Shown: one piece after another, positions 57,150 to 64,000 of the stretch | How positions within the stretch are numbered: position 1 is the first letter of the stretch | Layout: each line of letters begins with the position of its first letter | Assembly: GCF_006384975.1 (NCBI RefSeq) | Contig: NZ_CP021645.1 | Coordinates: 1,144,001-1,208,000 of the forward strand | Reading direction: 5' to 3' | Origin: Pseudomonas oryzihabitans | GTDB lineage: Bacteria > Pseudomonadota > Gammaproteobacteria > Pseudomonadales > Pseudomonadaceae | DNA: 64,000 nucleotides | Made by a program: the position numbers and the translations under genes | The notes under the pieces: model-generated | The model's input: the letters and a program-made list of their open reading frames with translations, nothing else | Told to the model about the DNA's origin: nothing | Database searches by the model: none

Positions 57150-60049
57150 CCCGCCTGCCCGCCCCCATGGGGCTGCTGATCGACCGCAACCGCCCGCTCA
57201 CCTTCAGCTTCGAAGGCCGGAGCTACCAGGGCTATGCCGGCGATACCCTGGCCAGCGCCTTACTCGGCGAGGGTCGCTGGTTGCTGTCGCGCTCCTTCAA
57301 GTACCACCGGCCCCGCGGCCCCCTGACCCTCGCCGGCCAGGACGCCAACACCCTGGTGCAGTTGCCGGACGAGGCCAATGTGCTGGCGGACGAACTGCCG
57401 CTGCGTGAAGGCCTGACCGCCAGGGCGCAGAACGTCAGCGGTAGCCTCGAGCGCGACCGCGACGCCCTGCTCGGCAAGTTCTCCAGGTTCATGCCGGTGG
57501 GCTTCTACTACCGCGCCTTCTACAAGCCCAAGGGCATGTGGAAACGCTGGGAACCGCTGATCCGCAAGAAGGCCGGCCTCGGCGTGCTCGACCTGAGCTT
57601 CGTCCCCACCTACCACGATAAGGCCTATCTATTCTGCGACGTGGCGGTGATCGGCGCCGGTCCCGCCGGCCTCAGCGCTGCGCTGGCCGCCGCCCAGGGT
57701 GGCGCCGAGGTGCTGCTCGTCGAACAGCAGCCGCTGCTCGGCGGCGCCCTGGCCTGGGGCCGCTTCGGCCTCGACGCCGGCCAGGGCGAAGGGGTGCGCG
57801 AGGAACTGGTGGCCGCGGTGCGCGCCGAGCCGCGCATCCGCGTACTGGAGGCCGCCGTGTGCAACGGCTGGTTCGCCGATCACTACCTGCCGGTCATCCA
57901 GGGCAACCGGATGTTCAAGGTCCGGGCGCGGCAGACCATCCTCGCCAGCGGCGCCTTCGACCAGCCGGTGATCTTCCGCAACAACGACCTGCCCGGCATC
58001 CTGCTGACCAGCGCCGCCCAGCGCCTGATGCGCCTCTACGGCGTGCGGCCGGGCCAGCGTGCCGCGGTCCTGGCCGGCAACGACGACGGCTATCTCGCCG
58101 CCCTCGATCTGCAGGAACAGGGCGTCGCCGTGGCCGCGCTCATCGATCTGCGTGCGGCGCCCTTGGATGGGCAATTGCTACAGGCGGTGACGGAACGCGG
58201 CATTCCGGTGCATCGCAACCACACGGTGTACGAAGCCCACGCCGATGCCGCCGGTCGCCAGCTGGCGCGGGTGGACGTCCGCCCCATCGTCGCCCAGGGT
58301 CAGGTCGGCCCCGCGGGCCTGACCCTGGACTGCGACCTGCTGTGCATGTCCGCCGGCTACATGCCGGTCTACCAGTTGGCTTGCCAGGCCGGTGGCACCC
58401 TTGGCTACCTCGATGAGCAGGCGGCCTTCAGCCTTGGCAACCTGCCGGGTGGCCTGCACCTGGCCGGTTCGGTCAATGGTCGCCACGCACTGGAGCGGGT
58501 GTTGGCCGACGGTCGCGCTGCGGCGGCAAAAGCCCTGGCCGAACTGGACCTCGCCCCGCTCGACATCACAGCGCCGCCGGCCGACGACAGCCAGGTCAAC
58601 TTCCCCTGGCCGATGTTCGCCCATCCCCAGGGCAAGGAATTCGTCGACTTCGACGAAGACCTGCAGATCGCCGACATCGTCAACGCCACCCGCCACGGCT
58701 ATCGCGATGTCCAGCTGGTCAAGCGCTTCTCCACCGTCGGCATGGGTCCCTCCCAGGGTCGCCACTCGGCGCTGCCCACCGCGCGCCTGGTGGCCGCTGC
58801 CACGGCGCGCAGCGTCAGCGACACCGGGGTGACCACTGCGCGGCCGCCCTTCACCGCGGAAAAACTCGCCCATGTTGCCGGGCGCGCCTTCGATCCCTAT
58901 CGGCGCACGCCCATGCACCGTCGCCACCTGGAGCTGGGCGCCAGCCTGATGCCGGCGGGCGTTTGGCAGCGACCGGCCTTCTACGGTCCCGCCGCCGACC
59001 GCGAACGCTGCATCCAAGCCGAGGCCCGCCAGGTGCGCGAAAACGTGGGGCTGATCGACGTCTCCACCCTGGGCGGCCTCGATGTGCGCGGTCCCGATGC
59101 GGCCGAGTTGCTGGAGCGGGTCTACACCTTCGGCTTCCGCAAGCTGCCCGTGGGGCGTACCCGCTACGCCCTGATGACCGCCGAAGACGGCGTGGTGATC
59201 GACGACGGCGTGGCCGCGCGCCTGGGCGAGCAGCACTTCTATGTGTCGGCCACCACCAGCGGCGTCGACCGCGTCTATCGCAGCCTGCTGAAGTGGAACG
59301 CCCAGTGGCGCCTGGACGTGGACATCGCCAACGTCAGCGCCGCCTTCGCCGCCGTAAATCTCGCCGGCCCGCGCTCACGGGAAGTACTGCGGACGCTGTG
59401 CCCGGACCTTGACCTGTCGTCAGAGGCCTTCCCCTACCTGGCCGTGCGTGAAGGTCGGGTCGCCGGCATCCCCGCTCGCCTGCTGCGGGTCGGCTTCGTC
59501 GGCGAATTGGGCTACGAGATCCACGTGCCGGCGCGCTTCGGCGAACGGCTTTGGGATGCGCTGATGGAGGCCGGCGCCCAGGCGGGCATACGTCCCTTCG
59601 GCGTCGAGGCCCAGCGCCTGCTGCGCCTGGAAAAGGGCCACGTGATCATCGGCCAGGACACCGACGGCATGACCCATCCCGCCGAGATCGACATGGGCTG
59701 GGCCATCGGCCGGCAAAAGCCCTTCTTCGTCGGCCAGAAGTCCATCGAGATCCTCGAGAGCCAACCGCTGCGCCGCAAGCTGGTGGGCTTCACCCTGCCG
59801 GCGACCGCCACCCGGCCGCTGGAGGGTCATTTGGTGCTGCGCGGCGGTGACATCGCCGGCAACGTCACCTCCTGCGAATTCTCCCCCACCCTCGGCCACA
59901 TCGTCGGCCTGGCCTATGCCGCAGCCGACCAGGCCGAGCCCGGCACGTCGTTACCGATCCGCGTCGAGGGCGGCGAGATCGTCCAGGCCACGGTGGTGCG
60001 GATGCCCTTCTACGATCCCCAAAGCCAACGCCAGGAGATAGGCGCATGA
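57146..60049 (+). CDS. mgdC: N-methylglutamate dehydrogenase subunit C (SoxA-like, THF-dependent)
   Basis: A 967-residue alpha subunit. Order of domains: an N-terminal ubiquitin/2Fe-2S-like fold (FEGRSYQGYAGDTLASALL, about 15-110), an NAD-binding pyridine-nucleotide oxidoreductase domain (VAVIGAGPAGLSAALAAAQGG, about 170-480), and a C-terminal folate-binding aminomethyltransferase-like (GcvT) domain (about 590-960, with GFVGELGYEIHVPARFG and PFGVEAQRLLRLEKGH). The last domain captures the methylene group on tetrahydrofolate. The frame is open far upstream, but the ATG at 57146 is fixed by the ATGA overlap with mgdB. Confidence 0.9.
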   Translation: MTRLPAPMGLLIDRNRPLTFSFEGRSYQGYAGDTLASALLGEGRWLLSRSFKYHRPRGPLTLAGQDANTLVQLPDEANVLADELPLREGLTARAQNVSGSLERDRDALLGKFSRFMPVGFYYRAFYKPKGMWKRWEPLIRKKAGLGVLDLSFVPTYHDKAYLFCDVAVIGAGPAGLSAALAAAQGGAEVLLVEQQPLLGGALAWGRFGLDAGQGEGVREELVAAVRAEPRIRVLEAAVCNGWFADHYLPVIQGNRMFKVRARQTILASGAFDQPVIFRNNDLPGILLTSAAQRLMRLYGVRPGQRAAVLAGNDDGYLAALDLQEQGVAVAALIDLRAAPLDGQLLQAVTERGIPVHRNHTVYEAHADAAGRQLARVDVRPIVAQGQVGPAGLTLDCDLLCMSAGYMPVYQLACQAGGTLGYLDEQAAFSLGNLPGGLHLAGSVNGRHALERVLADGRAAAAKALAELDLAPLDITAPPADDSQVNFPWPMFAHPQGKEFVDFDEDLQIADIVNATRHGYRDVQLVKRFSTVGMGPSQGRHSALPTARLVAAATARSVSDTGVTTARPPFTAEKLAHVAGRAFDPYRRTPMHRRHLELGASLMPAGVWQRPAFYGPAADRERCIQAEARQVRENVGLIDVSTLGGLDVRGPDAAELLERVYTFGFRKLPVGRTRYALMTAEDGVVIDDGVAARLGEQHFYVSATTSGVDRVYRSLLKWNAQWRLDVDIANVSAAFAAVNLAGPRSREVLRTLCPDLDLSSEAFPYLAVREGRVAGIPARLLRVGFVGELGYEIHVPARFGERLWDALMEAGAQAGIRPFGVEAQRLLRLEKGHVIIGQDTDGMTHPAEIDMGWAIGRQKPFFVGQKSIEILESQPLRRKLVGFTLPATATRPLEGHLVLRGGDIAGNVTSCEFSPTLGHIVGLAYAAADQAEPGTSLPIRVEGGEIVQATVVRMPFYDPQSQRQEIGA

Positions 60050-60735
60050 ACCAGACCCTCATGAGTTTCGACGAGCGCAGCCCCCTGGCGGAACTCCAGC
60101 TCGATGCCTCCGTGTTGCAGCATGAGGGGCGGATCTTCGCCGAACGACTGAGCGATGGAGACGAAGCGGACCTGCTGCAACGCGGTGGTCTGGCCGACCT
60201 GTGCAACCTGCCACGCTTCGGCCTGCGTGGCCCTGCGGCTGCTGGCTACCTGCTCAACCAGGGCTATGTGTTGCCGGAGCGACCCAACCAGGCGCTGCGC
60301 CAGGCGTCAGGGGAGTGGCTGCTGCGGTTGTCGCAGAGCGAGTACCTGCTGCTCGGCGCCCTGGCCGATGGCGGGGCCCGCGTCGCCGCCCTGGAGGCGG
60401 CCGCGGGAGAGCTGGGCCCCGGTTGCTACCCGCTGCCGCGGCAGGACTCCCACGCCTGGCTGATCCTTACCGGTGCCCAGTTGCCGGCGCTGTTCGCCAA
60501 GCTGTGCGGTGTGGACCTCGGTAAGCCCTTCGCCGTGTGCCAGGTGGTGCAGACGTCGGTGGCGCGACTCAACGCCATCCTGCTCAATGCCGGCGACGGC
60601 GCCCTGCCGCACATCCATCTGCTCTGCGACCGCGCCAGTGCCCATTACCTTTGGCACGTGCTGCTGGATGCCTTGGACGAGTTCGACGGCGGTGCCCTGG
60701 GCGTCGCGGCGCTGCTGGAGGCGGGCATCCCATGA
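60046..60735 (+). CDS. mgdD: N-methylglutamate dehydrogenase subunit D (SoxG-like)
   Basis: A 229-residue gamma subunit related to SoxG and to folate-binding aminomethyltransferase-like proteins. Recognisable parts are ADLCNLPRFGLRGPAAAGYL near residue 50 and HAWLILTGAQLPALFAKLCGVDL. It is structural within the heterotetramer. It overlaps mgdC and the downstream iclR gene by ATGA at both ends, so all three are coupled. Confidence 0.82.
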   Translation: MNQTLMSFDERSPLAELQLDASVLQHEGRIFAERLSDGDEADLLQRGGLADLCNLPRFGLRGPAAAGYLLNQGYVLPERPNQALRQASGEWLLRLSQSEYLLLGALADGGARVAALEAAAGELGPGCYPLPRQDSHAWLILTGAQLPALFAKLCGVDLGKPFAVCQVVQTSVARLNAILLNAGDGALPHIHLLCDRASAHYLWHVLLDALDEFDGGALGVAALLEAGIP

Positions 60736-61526
60736 CGGTCCTCGACGCGGCGGCGGTCGAGACCGACAGCGACTACCTCGTCCCCGCCCTCCTGCGCGGC
60801 CTGCGGGTGCTGGAGCTGTTCGGTCCCGAGCGGCGCTTGCTGACGCTGCAGGAGATCGCCGACGGCCTGGGCGGCTCGACCTCTTCGGTCTACCGCATCG
60901 TGGTCACCCTCACCGAGCTGGGCTATCTGGAGCGGCGCTCCAAGACCGAGTACGGCCTAGGCATCAAGGTAATCAGCCAGGGCTTCGCCTACCTCGCCAG
61001 CCGCGACCTGGTGGACATCGCCCAGCCCCATATGGAACGGCTGCGCTACGTCACCTCGCTGTCCTGCCACCTGGGCGTGCGCGACCGCACCGAGGTGGTC
61101 TACCTCTATCGCGCCATGGCCAGCCAGCGGCTGACGGTGAACGTCCCGGTGGGCACCCGACTGCCCTGCACCCGTACCGCCCTGGGTCGGGTTCTGCTCG
61201 GCGGCCTGGACGCCGAGGCACTCGGCGCCCTCTACCAGCACGAGCGCCTGGACGACCAACCAGCCCCGGCACCGCGGACCCTGCCGGAGCTGCTGCGGCT
61301 GATCGAGGAGGATCACCGCCAGGGCTGGGTGCTGCATCGCTCCGACTACTCCACCGCTATCGCCACCGGCATCCGCGATCATCGTGGCCAACTGGTGGCG
61401 GCACTCAACGTCTCCGGACCGGATGCGGTGATGGATACCCCGGCGACACGGGAATGGGTAGGTGCCGTGTTGGCGGAGACGGCTGGGCGGATTGCTGGGG
61501 AATTGGGGTATCGGGCAGGCGGTTGA
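60732..61526 (+). CDS. IclR-family regulator of the methylamine cluster
   Basis: A 264-residue IclR-type regulator. The winged helix occupies residues about 20-80 (LRGLRVLELFGPERRLLTLQEIADGLGGSTSSVYRIV), and the GAF-like effector domain spans 95-260 (RTALGRVLLGG, GWVLHRSDYSTAIATGIRD, AALNVSGPDAVMDT). It is the last gene of purU-folD-mgdABCD-iclR, coupled to mgdD by an ATGA overlap, so it is expressed with the pathway and probably responds to an intermediate. One of the two palindromic operator families in the divergent region may be its target. Confidence 0.87.
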   Translation: MTVLDAAAVETDSDYLVPALLRGLRVLELFGPERRLLTLQEIADGLGGSTSSVYRIVVTLTELGYLERRSKTEYGLGIKVISQGFAYLASRDLVDIAQPHMERLRYVTSLSCHLGVRDRTEVVYLYRAMASQRLTVNVPVGTRLPCTRTALGRVLLGGLDAEALGALYQHERLDDQPAPAPRTLPELLRLIEEDHRQGWVLHRSDYSTAIATGIRDHRGQLVAALNVSGPDAVMDTPATREWVGAVLAETAGRIAGELGYRAGG

Positions 61527-61775
61527 ACAGCTGGCGAGGGCTAGGACGCCAAAGAGCAACGCCGAATACACCAAGACTGAAGGCAATCAATGTACCCTTT
61601 ACCTAAACTGCCTCTTCCCTAGGAACCGAAATGCAAAACGCATAACCTAGAGAGTATTTTTCATCAAGTCACTCATTCCGGTGAAGCTCAAGCGCTTACG
61701 GGACTTTGCTGAGCGCCCTTTCGATCTCACAAGCATCAACATATCGAAACCGCCGGCGCCCATTCTTACCTATCT
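61527..61775. other. Boundary between high-GC operon and AT-richer islet
   Basis: About 250 bases in which composition drops sharply. No gene, terminator hairpin or integrase is seen. Confidence 0.5.
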
Positions 61776-62702
61776 TTAAACTCCTTGAACCGCAGCTTCA
61801 ACACTACTTCTCTTTAAACTACCTATTGCAGAAACCACAACAAGTAAGACACCAGCAATCTGCGTCATTGAAAGTGCCTGCGACAAAATCAAAAATCCCA
61901 GGAGAGCACCTATAGCTGGCTCTAAACTCATCATCAGTCCAAATGTATAAGATGGAAGAACCCTAAGCGCCTGAATCTCCAATATATAGGGCAACAGCGG
62001 AACCAATACTGCCAAACCAGCTGCTTGTAGGTAAAAATCAACATTTCCCAGAGCGTAGGCGCTAGATAACCCCATGGGCGACAGTATGAGTGCAGCAAAA
62101 AGCAGCGAAACTGATAGCCCTTCCAAGCCTTTGAAGCGGGCTCCGACGGATTTCATGAGCAAAATATAACTACCCCAGCCAACAGCAGCCCCTAATGCAA
62201 GGAAAACTCCCTGGACAGTGGCAACCCAAGCCGTTCCGTTATAGGCAATCATGATTACGCCTATCAGTGAAATAATAGGCCACACAATCATCCTTATTCT
62301 TGCCGCGCTCATTACAGCAACGCATATAGGACCTAGAAAATTAATTGAAATAACCAACCCAAGAGGAGCATACAAGACGGCCTCAAAGATACATGTCGTC
62401 ATTAAAGCCATTGCAGCGCCCAACGCAAACGAACACAGCCATTGCTGAGCTGAAAAATGTCGAAAATTAGGCCTCGCAATGAGCAAAACAACCGCCGCTG
62501 CAAAGCACAACCTCATCCAAGTAGTAGCAAAACTTCCAAACTGCTGCAGCGTGCCTACTGATAGAGAAACACCAAGCTGAATACTTATCATTGAAGCCAG
62601 ACAAAAAACTACCGCCACACGCCTATTCTTAACCAATTCATCAAGAAGATAGAGCAAGCCGCCCCTACGAATATCTATTTCGCTTATTTCGTTCTCGCTC
62701 AT
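61776..62702 (-). CDS. EamA/DMT-family transporter (RhtA-like exporter)
   Basis: A 308-residue inner-membrane protein with about ten hydrophobic helices in two EamA repeats, preceded by a short charged N-terminal tail. The sequence RVLPSYTFGLMMSLEPAIGALLGFLIL near the end is the RhtA/YdcZ signature region, pointing to export of threonine, homoserine or a similar amino acid. GC is much lower than in the preceding operon. It is divergent from a LysR regulator gene of similarly low GC, forming an exporter-regulator pair. Confidence 0.85.
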   Translation of the reverse strand: MSENEISEIDIRRGGLLYLLDELVKNRRVAVVFCLASMISIQLGVSLSVGTLQQFGSFATTWMRLCFAAAVVLLIARPNFRHFSAQQWLCSFALGAAMALMTTCIFEAVLYAPLGLVISINFLGPICVAVMSAARIRMIVWPIISLIGVIMIAYNGTAWVATVQGVFLALGAAVGWGSYILLMKSVGARFKGLEGLSVSLLFAALILSPMGLSSAYALGNVDFYLQAAGLAVLVPLLPYILEIQALRVLPSYTFGLMMSLEPAIGALLGFLILSQALSMTQIAGVLLVVVSAIGSLKRSSVEAAVQGV

Positions 62703-62944
62703 AGGATCACTCTTTAATTCGATTTGAATTCACCAGTTCATTCTCGCCAATTGCGCAGATCCCATGCATTGCAGCGCGAGTTCTCAGGACGCCCACAAAC
62801 GTTAATAGCCTCCCCAAAAATCGTCCATCAAGTTTTTCTTAACAACCTATAAGCAAGCCTAATAAACACCCGTAACCTATGGCGCACCTGCTTAGGCATG
62901 AGGTATGCTGACAGCAGCAGATCTCTACGCACAGACATAAGCTT

Positions 62945-63838
62945 ATGCATAACGACATAGACAATGATTTGTTACGCACCTTTTTAACAATTGTAGAAAC
63001 AGGCTCTTTTAGCCGAGCTGCGGATGTACTGCATAAAACACAAGCAGCGCTGAGCCTGCAGATCAAACGACTGGAGTCTGACTTGGGCGTCAAGCTGCTA
63101 GAAAGGTCTACAAAGGGTGTTTACCCTACCGAGGCAGGGAATAACCTGAAGCCTTATGCTATTGAGTCGCTAAAATTAAGTGACACCATAAAGAGCGTCA
63201 TTGAAGGGAAAAAGATATCAACAGTGATTCGTGTAGGACTACTCGAGGATATTGCTCTGGGGGCATTACCTCATGTGATGCAAAGATTCATAAAGTCCAA
63301 CCCGAACGTCAAGATAGAAATCACCGTTAGTGACAGCCAAAACATGTCCAAAATGCTAAAAGACCGGCAATTGGACATTGTCATAGCCGATAGAAACCAT
63401 GTAGATGCAAAGCCTAGTTTTTGCTGGCAGGAAAAGCTGGTCTGGATTTGCGCTTACGATTATCAACCACCCAAAACCGGGCCCGTTCCCGTTATCGCTT
63501 TCGGTAAAAACTGCCCATGGCAAGAGCAAGCCTTTAAGGCATTAGACTCAATGAATACGCCTTGGGAGATTATCCTCAACAGCTCGAATCTGAGCGCGAT
63601 CAACTCCGCGGTGGAAGCAGGAATAGGAATCTCCTTTGGATTAAACTACAGCGTCGTGCGTAGCAACCTCAGAGTACTCAGCACTGCAGACGGCTTCGCC
63701 GATATTGAACCTGTTGAACTAGGAATTTATGTGAATGACAGGAGCAACATTTCAGATCAACTAGGCAAAATATTTGAAATCGTATGTGGAGAACTTATCG
63801 ATAGCCGTATTTTTACGGGGAACTCTGCTGATCAATAA
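62945..63838 (+). CDS. LysR-family regulator of the EamA exporter
   Basis: A 297-residue LysR regulator, with helix-turn-helix NDLLRTFLTIVETGSFSRAA and recognition helix KTQAALSLQIKRLE, then a short effector domain of LrhA-like type. It shares the low GC of the exporter gene. No strong ribosome-binding site lies before the ATG. The 240-base divergent region with the exporter gene should hold its operators; it would most simply sense the exported compound. Confidence 0.87.
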   Translation: MHNDIDNDLLRTFLTIVETGSFSRAADVLHKTQAALSLQIKRLESDLGVKLLERSTKGVYPTEAGNNLKPYAIESLKLSDTIKSVIEGKKISTVIRVGLLEDIALGALPHVMQRFIKSNPNVKIEITVSDSQNMSKMLKDRQLDIVIADRNHVDAKPSFCWQEKLVWICAYDYQPPKTGPVPVIAFGKNCPWQEQAFKALDSMNTPWEIILNSSNLSAINSAVEAGIGISFGLNYSVVRSNLRVLSTADGFADIEPVELGIYVNDRSNISDQLGKIFEIVCGELIDSRIFTGNSADQ

Positions 63839-63880
63839 TGCTTTGGGATTTTGTCCGAACAGCCAACATTTCGACGGCGT

Positions 63881-63894
63881 TCGATGTAGATCAA
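63881..63894. promoter_or_regulatory. Anr/FNR-like box
   Basis: TCGAT-GTAG-ATCAA differs from the TTGAT-N4-ATCAA consensus by one base. A TAAAAT hexamer follows at 63908-63913. The gene controlled would start beyond the right edge. Confidence 0.5.
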
Positions 63895-64000
63895 AGCGCC
63901 AGTGCTTTAAAATGCCGGCCCGCCTAGCTGGGTACGGCCTCCCTGAGTAGGCCGATAGAGGCGTATCTGCTCTGCTGCCGCTTCATCGAACCGGTTAAGG

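Overview
The window reads as a continuous piece of a high-GC gammaproteobacterial chromosome, almost certainly Pseudomonas sensu lato. The support is an MvaT-type nucleoid protein, the EarP/EF-P arginine-rhamnosylation pair, a DUF1127 gene next to an LrhA-like LysR regulator, a full kdpFABCDE locus, MiaE, Pseudomonas-like palindromic repeats and the codon bias. The mix of genes (plant-polymer and methylamine functions) would suit a plant- or soil-associated species such as the P. oryzihabitans/psychrotolerans group, but the species is inference.

Layout. 1-15.8 kb is mostly housekeeping: the C-terminal part of a class III adenylate cyclase, the DEAD-box helicase DeaD, a spermidine-synthase-like protein, class II DAHP synthase, a YcaQ-type glycosylase, a small secreted unknown, DUF1127 plus LysR, a TauE-type permease, EarP and EF-P in one uninterrupted reading frame, endonuclease I, MiaE, a feoAB operon with a Cys-rich partner, and a DUF1289 protein. 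15.9-19.1 kb holds an NCS1 permease, a GntR regulator and an Asp/Glu/hydantoin racemase, probably for an allantoin- or hydantoin-like compound, with matching operators in both divergent promoters. 19.1-22.1 kb is acnB with a long structured leader. 22.4-27.1 kb is an accessory stretch: a large helicase-nuclease, a GH10 xylanase flanked by two paralogous small secreted proteins, and repeats. 27.1-35 kb is kdpFABCDE with candidate KdpE boxes. 35.3-38 kb holds mvaT, a methyltransferase, an unknown protein and tRNA-Asp. 38.1-43.9 kb is an L-rhamnonate catabolic operon with a divergent LysR regulator. 44.2-46.2 kb is a frameshifted chemoreceptor/solute-binding fusion behind a textbook sigma-54 promoter.

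46.9-61.5 kb is the most coherent accessory system. On the minus strand lie gmaS-mgsA-mgsB-mgsC-amtB; divergently lie an XRE-cupin regulator and then purU-folD-mgdABCD-iclR. Together these encode a complete N-methylglutamate pathway: methylamine uptake (AmtB), capture as gamma-glutamylmethylamide (GmaS), conversion to N-methylglutamate (MgsABC), oxidation to glutamate plus a C1 unit (MgdABCD), and passage of that unit through tetrahydrofolate to formate (FolD, PurU). Two different palindromic operator families sit in the divergent control region. The last 2.4 kb is a visibly AT-richer islet with an EamA-type exporter and its divergent LysR regulator, followed by an Anr-like box belonging to a gene beyond the window.

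No CRISPR array, rRNA, prophage, integrase or insertion-sequence transposase was seen.
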